Below are positions 9,989 to 19,098 of a DNA stretch of 64,000 bases, one piece after another. The notes beneath the pieces were generated by a model. It saw only the letters and a list, made by a program, of their open reading frames with translations, was not told where the DNA came from and did not search any database. This DNA comes from Candidatus Dormiibacterota bacterium (lineage in GTDB: Bacteria > Chloroflexota > Dormibacteria > Dormibacterales > Dormibacteraceae). The translations under genes and the position numbers were made by a program. How positions within the stretch are numbered: the first letter of the stretch is position 1; each line of letters starts with the position of its first letter. Location: NCBI GenBank assembly GCA_003139695.1, contig PLJM01000011.1, positions 62,001 through 126,000 of the forward strand. Reading direction: 5' to 3'.

Positions 9989-12364
9989 TCAAGCGCGGCT
10001 TTCGGCAACTGCCAGACCTCGGCGCGGGTCTCTTCGCAAGATCTCAATGACTTTTACGAGGAGAACACCCAGCATAACTAAGTTGGACTCCGCCGCCAGG
10101 CTGATGAACCAATCGGCGGAGAAGAAAGCAAAAAACTGCCTGCTTATCTCGTTGTTCAGAGGGCTCAACACGTTGGCGCCCCCGCTGTATCCAAGAAAGT
10201 CATCGGCCAGATGCCCAAGGATGCTTATGGAAGCAATCGCCGTGATCACCCCGACTGCCAAGAAGTAACCCGGGGCGCGGAAAGCAAGCCGGCACAGAAT
10301 TATTGCCGCAACCCCGTACACCAGATATCTGGAAATGAGGCCCGGCGTCACAATCAGCCAGCCCATCAAACCGAAGGCGACCACCGGGAAATACTGACCC
10401 GGGTTGGCCGAGATCTTCTTGTTCAGCAGAATCGCCGCGCCGACCACAAGCAGGAAGGTGACAGAAAGCGCAGCGCCGATCTGACCATAGCTCAACGATC
10501 CAATGAGATGCACGGTCGACGGCGTCCACATTCGTTCGATGCCGTGGAGACCGTTAACCCACAGCAACGGCAGAGTCCAAACCGAGTAAAACGCGGGGGC
10601 GATGCCAAGGGCGGCTTGATCCGCTTGCCCGTTAGCAAAGTGGTAGACGAACGTGCGGAACACGTAGTCGACCGGCAACGAGGGGCTAATTGCCAGTGAG
10701 AAGGGTCCCATGACAATGAAGGACAGAATCACTGTCCACGAGATAGCGCTCAGGTTCTCCCTGGGACTGAACTTGCGGAAATAAACAAGACCCAGGAGGA
10801 AAGCTAAAACGAGCATCTGCGGGCGAGTGAACGCGGCCGCCACGAGCATCAGCCACGCTCCCAGTGGCCGGCGCCCTTCTGCCAGCCAGATAGAGCCCAA
10901 GACGAAGAACAGGCTGATCGACTCGGTAGACCCCCAGACCGACATCACGAGCACAAGGGCCGGGTTGAGCACGAGCAGGAGCGCCGATACTAACGCGGTC
11001 CGCCGGGTTACCAGGCGCCGCATGATCAGGTAGACGAGAACGGAATCGGCGAACCCAAACAGGACATTCAAGGCCTTCAACAGGACTTCGAAAGAGAAGG
11101 TGTTGATGTTGGCGGGCCCGCTCGGATTCAGCCCAATGTGGTAGATCCAGCCGGCGGCGAAATAGTAGTAAGCCTTGGTTATGCCATAAGGGAAGACTGC
11201 TTCGTGCACCGGGACTCCCTGCCAAGCCGCTGCCGCAGGCACCACCAGCGTTCTGTAATAGATGTCAGCGAGCCCGTCCTTAAATGCGACGTACGACCAA
11301 ACCCTGGACGACAGCACGTCGTAGTGCAGGGACGCAATTCCGAACAGAGGCAGATTCGCTAGAACGTAAAGGGCAGCCACCAACGTGAGCAACGTCGCGA
11401 CCGGGCCAAACGCCCTCGCTCCACGAGCCACAGGCAACAGCGCTGCCGCCACGGGCGTACCCAAAAGTGGGCGCAGCCTCAACAGGGCCACGATCAGACA
11501 CATGGCGATGCAAGCGACCAGCAAAACCTGCACCAGCAGTCGTGCGAGGGGATCATCGATCTTGACGGTGGCCTCGGCGGAAGAGGAGGCTTGCGCAGGT
11601 AGCGTCAGGACGTAGTTCCGCACGGCCGCTGATGCCGAGCCGGCAACAGCCGATGACGAGAGCGTCAACGAAGGTCGAAAGGCTTCGAATACACGTGGAG
11701 CTTCGGCGGCAGTGACTACTGAGTCTGCGGTTGTCGAATCCGGGCTCAGAACGCGAGCGCTGATCGTGCGATTGACGTGATCGACGTTGAGGGACACGTG
11801 GTACGGAAGGCCGAGACTGTACTTGCCCAGGACCTGCTGATTCGATACTGTCCCGCCGACGAGATCCTGGGACGGAGAGCCTCCCACTATGACTTCGGAT
11901 CGGATGACATTGCCCCCGGCGCGATCGAACTGAACGAAGTAACCAGTTGCGTTCTCCGGACTCCATAGCCCGATGCGGAGCGGCACTGAACCAGGCGGTG
12001 CAGCCGCGACCACCACGTCAAACGAGGCTGCGAACGATAACGGCGTGGTCACGAGATCAACGGTGGGGTGCGACCCAGGTGCCGCTTCAAGGCTCAACGT
12101 GTCTGTAGAGACAGTGACGACGCCCGGGACCTTGGTCGGACCAGTGGGCGATATGTAAATCAAGTTGGAGTCGAAGCCTTTGTAAACGGCGTCGTCGGCC
12201 GGATGTCTCCAAACTGAAACCGGGATCAGCATCAGGCCCAAGATGAGCGCTGCCAAAACCGCAGCGCTTACTGAAATCAGGGTCGTTGGGGCGCTTGGCC
12301 ATAGACGCCGTCCCGGGGCTAGATTCGACGAAGGGGTTTCCTCCGATTCGGCTTGCAGTGTCAT
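9989..12364 (-). CDS. GT-C-like mannosyltransferase-type membrane protein with N-terminal beta domain (paralogue B1)
   Basis: A 791-residue protein of the same build as its downstream neighbour: membrane segment near residues 28-50, then DDAVYKGFDSNLIY opening a beta-rich domain to about residue 260, then a polytopic GT-C-like part with LNPALVLVMSVWGSTE and AAFTRPQMLVLAFLLG. Its ATG overlaps the stop of the GT4 gene upstream (ATGA), so translation is probably coupled. Compared with the neighbour the acidic first-loop residues differ (LHYDVLSSRVWSY versus FDFGNEELYAY), so the two may use different substrates. Confidence 0.72.
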   Translation of the reverse strand: MTLQAESEETPSSNLAPGRRLWPSAPTTLISVSAAVLAALILGLMLIPVSVWRHPADDAVYKGFDSNLIYISPTGPTKVPGVVTVSTDTLSLEAAPGSHPTVDLVTTPLSFAASFDVVVAAAPPGSVPLRIGLWSPENATGYFVQFDRAGGNVIRSEVIVGGSPSQDLVGGTVSNQQVLGKYSLGLPYHVSLNVDHVNRTISARVLSPDSTTADSVVTAAEAPRVFEAFRPSLTLSSSAVAGSASAAVRNYVLTLPAQASSSAEATVKIDDPLARLLVQVLLVACIAMCLIVALLRLRPLLGTPVAAALLPVARGARAFGPVATLLTLVAALYVLANLPLFGIASLHYDVLSSRVWSYVAFKDGLADIYYRTLVVPAAAAWQGVPVHEAVFPYGITKAYYYFAAGWIYHIGLNPSGPANINTFSFEVLLKALNVLFGFADSVLVYLIMRRLVTRRTALVSALLLVLNPALVLVMSVWGSTESISLFFVLGSIWLAEGRRPLGAWLMLVAAAFTRPQMLVLAFLLGLVYFRKFSPRENLSAISWTVILSFIVMGPFSLAISPSLPVDYVFRTFVYHFANGQADQAALGIAPAFYSVWTLPLLWVNGLHGIERMWTPSTVHLIGSLSYGQIGAALSVTFLLVVGAAILLNKKISANPGQYFPVVAFGLMGWLIVTPGLISRYLVYGVAAIILCRLAFRAPGYFLAVGVITAIASISILGHLADDFLGYSGGANVLSPLNNEISRQFFAFFSADWFISLAAESNLVMLGVLLVKVIEILRRDPRRGLAVAESRA

Positions 12365-13491
12365 TCGGCTGGAACCAATTGCGACACCACCCGCTCGAAC
12401 TGAGCCCCGACGCGACTCCAGGTGAAGCCTTCGGCGTTCCTAATCGCGTTTTGCGAGAGGCGCGAATAGAGGGCGTCATCTTGGAGAAGTTGCACGATCT
12501 TGGCCCCGAGCACCTGTATGTCGCCAAACGGGTAGCGCAGGCCGTTCATGTCATCTTTCACAGCGCCTTCGGGCACACCCGAGCTCGCTATCACTGGCAC
12601 CCCGCAGGCGTTCGCCTCCAGCACCACGATGCCAAACCCCTCAACCGCGGAGGGCAGAACGACAATTCGCGCCTCGTTGATCAACGTTCGCTTCTCGTCT
12701 TCGGTGAGGTTGAAGCGGAAGTCCACGTGGCCTTGCAATCCCAGGTGCTCAACCATGACGCGGAGTTCCTCCTCATAGACGACGTCGTCCCTGCGGCCGG
12801 CGATGACAAGGCGGGCGTTCTTGACTTCTCGCACGACACCTGGCATCGCCTTGATCGCGTGGTCCGGGCACTTATATCGGCGCAGTTTGCCGAGCCACAG
12901 GATCGTCGGCTCGGTGGTCCGGGTTCCGTTCAAGACGCGCAGCCACTCGTCGCGAATGCTCACCGGCACCAGAAAGATGTTTTCAGGCTTGAATCCAATG
13001 CTGGGGAACGCTTGCCGCCACTCTTCAGTTCCGGCGCGGACCAGGGTGTTCCTATGGACCCATGCAGTAACGCGTTCGAGAAGATTCAAGGGCCCGTTGA
13101 GGAGCTTCGGGTACTGAACGGCAAACAACGCTCGATGAATCTGGTGCCACTCGGTGATGATTGGCTCTCTGACGTAAAGCGGGGTCAGACGTGGCACGCG
13201 AGACCCACCGAACCCCTCAGCAACAACTACGTCGTATCGCCCTCGGGCGTGCGATTGATAGTAGAGAAACGTCCGGAGCCATAGGGAATGGATTCCACCC
13301 AGTCGAACAACCTTGATGCCATCCAGGGTCTCCTGTTTGGCGGCGCCAGGGTATCCAGCGGCAACAAAGGTCACGTCGTGGCCGACCGACGAAAGGTACC
13401 GGGCGTTCTCCCACATGGTGTTGTCGCCGCCAGTCGTCGCAGGGTTGTACCAGTCGCGCGTCGCAAGGAAAAGAACTTTGAGTTTCTTCAC
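12361..13491 (-). CDS. Family 4 glycosyltransferase
   Basis: A 376-residue GT-B enzyme. The N-terminal half opens with KVLFLATRDWYNPATTGGDN (acceptor-side glycine-rich loop); the C-terminal half has ILWLGKLRRYK, then the nucleotide-sugar signature SAVEGFGIVVLEANACG with the E-x7-E pattern. These mark a retaining GT4 glycosyltransferase acting on the cytoplasmic face. It starts at GTG 13491, 20 bases after the GT2 gene, and its stop overlaps the start of the membrane GT at 9989-12364. Donor and acceptor cannot be read from sequence. Confidence 0.88.
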   Translation of the reverse strand: MKKLKVLFLATRDWYNPATTGGDNTMWENARYLSSVGHDVTFVAAGYPGAAKQETLDGIKVVRLGGIHSLWLRTFLYYQSHARGRYDVVVAEGFGGSRVPRLTPLYVREPIITEWHQIHRALFAVQYPKLLNGPLNLLERVTAWVHRNTLVRAGTEEWRQAFPSIGFKPENIFLVPVSIRDEWLRVLNGTRTTEPTILWLGKLRRYKCPDHAIKAMPGVVREVKNARLVIAGRRDDVVYEEELRVMVEHLGLQGHVDFRFNLTEDEKRTLINEARIVVLPSAVEGFGIVVLEANACGVPVIASSGVPEGAVKDDMNGLRYPFGDIQVLGAKIVQLLQDDALYSRLSQNAIRNAEGFTWSRVGAQFERVVSQLVPAE

Positions 13492-13511
13492 CAGTTGTGA
13501 GTGGGCTCGAA

Positions 13512-14639
13512 CTAGCGAGAAGTTCGCTGCGTGTCGCGTTCTTCTTGCGGTTCTCGGAGCACCACAGAATGCGCGTGTCCATTTCCTTGCGGAGTGCTAA
13601 TGGAGCCACCGATCCCGACCATAAGCTTGGTTCTCGGCGCGCGAACTCTGAAGGTCATGATGTGCCAGATCATTGTTAGACCGACCTCGAGGCCCTTCCA
13701 GAGGCTCTGGCTAGCGCCTTTCGACTGCCCGACGCGGCGCCGAAGTCGTATCGGGATCTCGATTACGGAAAGGCCCCGAGCCATGGCAACAAGGAGCATA
13801 TGCGGTGAAAAGTGGTTGCCGCCAACCTCCAGCTCCGGGAGGATGCGCTCGAGCGCCGGGCGCTGGATGGCGCGGAACGTGCACCCGACGTCCATCAACC
13901 CAGCAGGTCCAAGGTGGCGTCCGTCCCAGAAGCGCAAACGCAACAGCATCGCAACCGCCATGTTGCCCCAGGTGAAGAAGTGGTCCATTTGGGAGTCGGT
14001 GTCGATAAGACCTCGAACCACTCTGTTGCCGACGACCAGCTCGGCGTCGTCGATGTAGGCGAGAAACTTCGCAGTGTCTTCGGCGAAGAACGTGCCGTCC
14101 CCCTCGGTCAGGACGATGACGTTGGCCTCAGCCACCTTGAGACCCTCCTCCAGCCCACGCGTGCAGGCGTAGCCGTAGCCCTGGCGGGACTCATGGATGA
14201 CTGTCGCGCCGGCGGCGGTTGCCAATGCGGCAGTGTCGTCGGTTGAGTTGTTGTCGATCACAAGAACCTTGATAACTGCAGGCTGCCGCGAGAAGTCCTT
14301 GACCGCCTGAGCGGTCGCAGCCGCGTCGTTGTAAGCCGTCATCGCGACGACGGCACGCAGCTCGAGCGGCGCCCCCCTGACCGAACGGAAGGCCGGCGCC
14401 GCGTGGGGTCGTCTCTGGAGCTGCCGACCGCGTGCGACATAGGCGACCATGACGACGATCAGGGCCAGGACCCCCCACCCGAGAAGGTCAGCAATCCACT
14501 CTCGAACGACCTGTAGCGCTGAAAGGACGGGGGCGGTATCAATTGGAATCAACCCGATCACCAGCGCCAGAGGGTGGAGCAAGGCGCCCAAGATCGCCAG
14601 AAGTACGACGATCAATGCCAGCGGAACGCGATAACTCAA
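13512..14639 (-). CDS. Membrane-anchored family 2 glycosyltransferase
   Basis: A 375-residue protein with two N-terminal membrane segments (about residues 5-33 and 52-70), then a GT-A domain: VVAMTAYNDAAATAQ, VLVIDNNSTDDTAA and the DXD-like EGDGTFF. The layout resembles dolichyl-phosphate-sugar synthases and related transferases that charge undecaprenyl phosphate. That fits the neighbouring GT-C genes, which need a lipid-linked sugar donor. It is first in the minus-strand run reading toward 3691 and diverges from the DUF4012 gene. Confidence 0.85.
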   Translation of the reverse strand: MSYRVPLALIVVLLAILGALLHPLALVIGLIPIDTAPVLSALQVVREWIADLLGWGVLALIVVMVAYVARGRQLQRRPHAAPAFRSVRGAPLELRAVVAMTAYNDAAATAQAVKDFSRQPAVIKVLVIDNNSTDDTAALATAAGATVIHESRQGYGYACTRGLEEGLKVAEANVIVLTEGDGTFFAEDTAKFLAYIDDAELVVGNRVVRGLIDTDSQMDHFFTWGNMAVAMLLRLRFWDGRHLGPAGLMDVGCTFRAIQRPALERILPELEVGGNHFSPHMLLVAMARGLSVIEIPIRLRRRVGQSKGASQSLWKGLEVGLTMIWHIMTFRVRAPRTKLMVGIGGSISTPQGNGHAHSVVLREPQEERDTQRTSR

Positions 14640-14739
14640 CCTAGGAGCCCCTTCCTTTGCCTAACGGGTGTGAACCCGGCGATTCGTGCAGGGTACTGCG
14701 TTTGACCTACGGCGCTCAAACTCGAATTCACCTAGGCCA

Positions 14740-16698
14740 ATGGAGGTGGCTGGTAGACTCTCGCGGGTGGCCTCCGTCAAACGACACCGCCGGTGGCGAT
14801 CGCGCAAGCTCCTGGCAACCCTAATTGTCGTCGCAGTTGTGGGTGGCCTCGGCGGAGCCGCCGATCTCGCGTACATCTCTCTCAAGGGGCAGGCAGCACA
14901 GCTTCAGACGGAATTGACCGCCTACATCCAAGCCGGGCAGTTCGAGCTAGAAGCAGGCCAAGCAAGCCTCAAGCAAGCCAACGCCCAGCACGATGTCAAG
15001 CTTGTCGCCGAAGCTACAGCCCACTTTGTCGCCGCCAAAGCGAAATTTGTCGCCGCCGGCCAGCTCGCTGATTCGAGCCGACTTCTACAGGACCTGGAGA
15101 AGATCCCCGTCGTTGCGGATCTGGTTCGCCCTCGCCAGGCGGCTGTTAACGGCATCGCCAAGATGGGGGCGGCGATCTCCGATGCTGGCCAGGAGCTGGC
15201 CGCTCTCGACGGCCAGCTCCTTAAACCGGCCGCCACCGGCGAGGCTGGCAGCACCCTACTTAGCGTGCTAAGTCAAGCCCAAACCAGCCTGACCAAGGTT
15301 CGGGACGACTTCGCCCGCGCGCAGGCAGCTGCGGCAAGCGTTGACGTCCAAGTGCTGCCGGCGGGCCAGCAAGCGACGCTCTTGAAAGCGCGGGACACGA
15401 TCAGCTCAGCCTTAGCCGGCCTCGACGAATTCGATCGTCTAGTTCCTGTGCTAACCGAAGTGCTTGGCGGCCGGGGTACCAGAAACTATTTGGTCGAGCA
15501 AGTCAATCCAACTGAGCTGCGCGCAGGCGGTGGCTTTATTGGTAGTTACAGCTTATTGAGGGTTAACCACGGGACATTGACCCTAGTCAGCAGCGGCGAC
15601 TCCTACGTGTTGGCCAATCCACGCCCCCTTCCTGGCCAAACTGGATTCATTCCCTTGCCTGATGCCTACCGCGAGGTCATTCCCCAAGTCAGTTGGAGCT
15701 TTGTTGATTCCAACGTCTATCCGGACTTTCCTTCGAACGCCAAGGCAGCCGAGCGCTTCGTGCAACCTCGCTTACACATCAAGCTGGATGGCGTCATCGC
15801 GATCGACTATTACGCTGTCGCCAAGATGCTCGAGCTCACTGGCCCACTTGCGGTGCCCGGTTACTCGCTCACAGTGAACTCGACCACTTTTGTGGAGTTT
15901 CTCGTACAACACGACTTCGCACAGGATGCGATCCACAAAGCGATCCTGAGCGCGATTGCTGGACCGCTCATGAAGCGTATATCCGCGCTTCCAGCTGAGC
16001 GGTGGCCGGCGCTCATCGCCGCCCTCAACGATGCAGCTACGGGCCGCCACCTCCAGTCCTATTTCAACAACGCTAGCGTTCAAGCGGAAATGGACCGGTT
16101 TGGATGGTCTGGAATTGTAAATCCGACTCAACTCCCGAACTACATGATGGAGGTCGAGAGTAACTATGGAGGGAGCAAAGCAAATTACTTCGTTGTCCGC
16201 CACTACACCGTCGTGCTGACCCGACGAGGCTCCCTGTTGCACCACCAAGTGACGGTAGACCTAGTCAACAACATCCCTTACCGATCCAACACCATCGTGC
16301 ACTACAAGGACTATCTCCGCTTGTACGTTGGGCGCATTGCCTCGTCAACCTCGAACAACTTGCGCCCGCCCAAGTTCCCGGAAGTGGGGACGCCAACCAG
16401 CATGCGGCTGACAGATGGGTGGTTGCCGGACATAAATTGCTGCGGAGCCAGCGGTCAGGCGATTTTCGAGTACGACACACCGTGGCCGTCGCAGGGCGTG
16501 GAGCGAATCTACTGGCAGAAACAACCCGGCACCGTCAACGACAAGGTCGACGTTGTGTGGAACAACGGCAACGGTCACACCTATCGTGTCAGTGGAGACC
16601 TCGGCCAGGACCGAATCATTACTCTGACGCCCACCACGGTCACACTCACGGCTGGCCAGCCGGCACAAGCCACACTGCCCAGCCTCAGCCTCGGGTGA
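14740..16698 (+). CDS. DUF4012 membrane-anchored protein
   Basis: A protein of about 650 residues: basic N-terminus, one membrane segment (LLATLIVVAVVGGLGGAADL), a helical Ala/Gln-rich region probably forming a coiled coil (about 60-220), then a large extracellular domain with VEQVNPTELRAGGGFIGSY and VSWSFVDSNVYPDFPSNA, the hallmark of DUF4012. Such proteins occur in exopolysaccharide loci of Gram-positive and Chloroflexota-type bacteria and resemble LytR-CpsA-Psr partners in location, but the biochemical role is not known to me. The start is uncertain: ATG 14740 is preferred, GTG 14686 and GTG 14767 are alternatives. Confidence 0.85.
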   Translation: MEVAGRLSRVASVKRHRRWRSRKLLATLIVVAVVGGLGGAADLAYISLKGQAAQLQTELTAYIQAGQFELEAGQASLKQANAQHDVKLVAEATAHFVAAKAKFVAAGQLADSSRLLQDLEKIPVVADLVRPRQAAVNGIAKMGAAISDAGQELAALDGQLLKPAATGEAGSTLLSVLSQAQTSLTKVRDDFARAQAAAASVDVQVLPAGQQATLLKARDTISSALAGLDEFDRLVPVLTEVLGGRGTRNYLVEQVNPTELRAGGGFIGSYSLLRVNHGTLTLVSSGDSYVLANPRPLPGQTGFIPLPDAYREVIPQVSWSFVDSNVYPDFPSNAKAAERFVQPRLHIKLDGVIAIDYYAVAKMLELTGPLAVPGYSLTVNSTTFVEFLVQHDFAQDAIHKAILSAIAGPLMKRISALPAERWPALIAALNDAATGRHLQSYFNNASVQAEMDRFGWSGIVNPTQLPNYMMEVESNYGGSKANYFVVRHYTVVLTRRGSLLHHQVTVDLVNNIPYRSNTIVHYKDYLRLYVGRIASSTSNNLRPPKFPEVGTPTSMRLTDGWLPDINCCGASGQAIFEYDTPWPSQGVERIYWQKQPGTVNDKVDVVWNNGNGHTYRVSGDLGQDRIITLTPTTVTLTAGQPAQATLPSLSLG

Positions 16699-16732
16699 TG
16701 GTCGCCGAATCGCTGGGATCCTCAATCTCAGC

Positions 16733-17782
16733 GTGAAACTGCTCGTAACCGGAAGTAGCGGGCTAATTGGATCCGAAGCTGTATTGCACTTTGACAGGCT
16801 GGGTTATCAGGTTATTGGCGTTGACAACAACATGCGTCGTACCTTCTTCGGTGAAGCAGGCGATACGAGCTGGAATCTAGAGAGGCTAACGAGCCAGTGC
16901 ACAAACTTCATTTCGGTCAATGTCGACATCCGAGACCGCGTAGGAATCGATTCGATATTCCGAACACACCGGTTCGACGCAGTAATTCATTGCGCGGCTC
17001 AGCCTTCTCACGATAAGGCTAAGGAATTCCCAATACTGGATTTCGAAGTTAACGCTCTCGGGACTGTGACCTTACTAGAAGCAGCCCGCACTCACTGCCC
17101 AGAATCGCCCTTCATTTTCTTGAGCACCAACAAGGTATACGGCGACAGCCCCAACGAGATCCCGATGGTTGAATTGGACAAGCGATGGGACTTTGCGCGT
17201 ACCGACGACTATGAAGGCATCGATGAGACGTGCAGAATCGATCGCACGTTGCACTCCCTTTTCGGAGCTTCAAAAGCGGCTGCCGATCTTGTGGCGCAGG
17301 AGTACGGTCGATATTTCGGGATGCCAGTAGGGATCTTTCGCGGTGGCTGCCTGACTGGGCCGGCGCACTCGGGTGTCGAGTTGCACGGCTTCATGTCCTA
17401 CCTCGTCAAGGCAACACTGGAAGAAATCCCGTATCGAGTCTTTGGTTACAAGGGCAAACAGGTCCGGGATCAACTACACAGCTCCGATGTTATAAGCGCG
17501 TTCGAAGCCTTCATAGCGCGACCGCGGGCGGGAGAGGTATACAACCTGGGCGGTGGCAGGGTAAACAATGCGTCAGTCCTCGAATCCATTGATTTGGTCG
17601 AGCAAGCTGCGGGTCGACGATTAAATTGGAGCTACGAGCCGCAACACCGAATCGGCGACCACATTTGCTATATCTCAAACATGGCTAAGTTCAAGTCCCA
17701 CTATCCAGATTGGTCCGTGACCGTCAGTGTAGATCGGATTGTGGATGAGATAGTTGCTGCCTTTCGCGCCCGTACTCCATAG
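16733..17782 (+). CDS. NAD-dependent sugar epimerase, CDP-tyvelose-2-epimerase-like
   Basis: A 349-residue extended SDR. It has the Rossmann motif TGSSGLIGSEAV, VIHCAAQPSHDKA, FIFLSTNKVYGD and the active-site pair in LFGASKAAADL (here with Phe-Gly-Ala-Ser-Lys instead of Tyr-x3-Lys, as in CDP-paratose 2-epimerase relatives). RDQLHSSDV and GGGRVNNASVLE are also typical of that subgroup. It probably interconverts a nucleotide sugar for the glycan. GTG start at 16733, 34 bases after the DUF4012 gene. Exact substrate not determinable. Confidence 0.85.
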   Translation: MKLLVTGSSGLIGSEAVLHFDRLGYQVIGVDNNMRRTFFGEAGDTSWNLERLTSQCTNFISVNVDIRDRVGIDSIFRTHRFDAVIHCAAQPSHDKAKEFPILDFEVNALGTVTLLEAARTHCPESPFIFLSTNKVYGDSPNEIPMVELDKRWDFARTDDYEGIDETCRIDRTLHSLFGASKAAADLVAQEYGRYFGMPVGIFRGGCLTGPAHSGVELHGFMSYLVKATLEEIPYRVFGYKGKQVRDQLHSSDVISAFEAFIARPRAGEVYNLGGGRVNNASVLESIDLVEQAAGRRLNWSYEPQHRIGDHICYISNMAKFKSHYPDWSVTVSVDRIVDEIVAAFRARTP

Positions 17783-17805
17783 TAAGCGCGCGTCTTACAC
17801 CGACT

Positions 17806-17915
17806 CTTGAAGGTGCGACAGCTTCAGTTGACATCGGAGCGAACCGAACGTAGATCTCTGGCTGGACAGACTGCTGGTCATTCTCACGCCTGGTACGAAT
17901 CTGTCGCACCTCAAG
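17806..17915. repeat. Inverted repeat pair in the leader before the first GT4 gene
   Basis: CTTGAAGGTGCGACAG at 17806-17821 is matched by its near-perfect inverse CTGTCGCACCTCAAG at 17901-17915, one base bulged, with 79 bases between. The spacer holds a possible promoter: TTGACA at 17828-17833, 17 bases, then TAGATC at 17851-17856. The pair could fold as a long stem in RNA or be paired binding sites for a regulator of the genes starting at 17953. Confidence 0.5.
17828..17856 (+). promoter_or_regulatory. Possible sigma-70-type promoter before GT4 gene
   Basis: A perfect TTGACA -35 box followed after 17 bases by TAGATC, a weak -10. It points toward the GT4 pair at 17953-20279 and sits between the two arms of the inverted repeat 17806-17915. 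The weak -10 keeps confidence low. Confidence 0.35.
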
Positions 17916-17952
17916 TCTGCCTATGTCCTCTGCCTTTTGAGGCTCGCACAAA

Positions 17953-19098
17953 TTGGCCTTGAGAATAGGGATCAACACGTTGTTCCTCGACGGAAGCCAA
18001 CAAAGCAGCTTGGCCAACTTCGTCGTCGCGTTCGTCGCGGCAATGGTTGAGCACGTGCCGCAGCACCGGCTAGTGGTATTCGCAAGCCCGAGCACCGCTA
18101 AGTTCTTTGATCGACTGCCAACTGCTTCTATCGACTTAGTCCACTGCCCTGTCAGCAATGAGACCCGATGGGCCAGGATTCTGTACGAGCAAGTGAGGCT
18201 GCCCACGGTAATTGCCCGCTATCGGGTTGATGTTCTCTGTTGTCTGGCTGATGTCTCGCCTCTCAGAGTCAAGGTTCCGGTAGTTCTCAAGGTAAATACG
18301 CTTCATCACTACACGGCGCCTGCGGCGCTCGGTCTGCTGAGGCGTCTGTATCGGCGGCTCATGATCGGAGCGTCCGCGCGGCGCGCACGCCTTGTCGTTG
18401 CCAACTCGAAACCTACAGCCTCTGACATACACACACTGCTCGGCATACCGGACGATCGCATTCGCTTGGTCTACGAAGCCGTGGATGATTGTTTTGTGCC
18501 GTACGCTGATCAATTCGAATTGGATCGCATCCTCAAGACACGCTTCGGGATCACTGACAAATATCTGCTCTTCGTCTCGGCTCTGTATAAGTACAAAAGG
18601 CTAAATGAATTGATTCGAGCTTTCGAATTGCTGGTGGCTACAGATCGTTGGCACGGAGATTTGGTCATCGCCGGTCCGGACCCTCATAAAACGCAGCGCG
18701 AATCGGAGCAATTGGCAGAGAGTTTATCGATCGGGCATCGTGTAAGATTTCTCGGACCGGTCGACAACGAGCACCTACGAGAACTTTATTGTGGTGCCTC
18801 TGCGTTTGTGTATCCGTCAGCCTCAGAGACATTCGGCAAACCGATCGTTGAGGCGATGAGATGTGGAACTCCCATCGTGGCCGCAGACCGAGGGTCTATT
18901 CCTGACATAGCCGCCGGAGCAGCATTGCTCGTTGACCCAGACAACATCGAAGGTATGGCAAACGCGATCGATAAACTGCTAACGGACAGTCGCTTACGAA
19001 GCGACCTACGCGAGATCGGGTTGAGGCGTGGCCGCGACTTCAGTTGGCGCAATGTGGCACTCGGCTTCAGCGGTGTACTCGAAGAGGCCATGGCTTGA
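17953..19098 (+). CDS. Family 4 glycosyltransferase
   Basis: A 381-residue GT-B protein. The N-terminal half contains RLVVANSKPTASDIHTLLG; the C-terminal half has LLFVSALYKYKRLNELIRAF and the donor-binding ASETFGKPIVEAMRCGTPIVAA with the two spaced Glu residues of GT4. This is the Mfp-like retaining mannosyl/glucosyl group, cytoplasmic. Starts at TTG 17953 with no clear Shine-Dalgarno; a second TTG lies two codons later. Its stop TGA overlaps the TTG of the next gene. Confidence 0.88.
   Translation: MALRIGINTLFLDGSQQSSLANFVVAFVAAMVEHVPQHRLVVFASPSTAKFFDRLPTASIDLVHCPVSNETRWARILYEQVRLPTVIARYRVDVLCCLADVSPLRVKVPVVLKVNTLHHYTAPAALGLLRRLYRRLMIGASARRARLVVANSKPTASDIHTLLGIPDDRIRLVYEAVDDCFVPYADQFELDRILKTRFGITDKYLLFVSALYKYKRLNELIRAFELLVATDRWHGDLVIAGPDPHKTQRESEQLAESLSIGHRVRFLGPVDNEHLRELYCGASAFVYPSASETFGKPIVEAMRCGTPIVAADRGSIPDIAAGAALLVDPDNIEGMANAIDKLLTDSRLRSDLREIGLRRGRDFSWRNVALGFSGVLEEAMA

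Noticed and set aside
12286-13284. 332-codon plus-strand frame opposite the GT4 gene
   Set aside because: No recognisable pattern; the minus strand encodes GT4 motifs over the same span.
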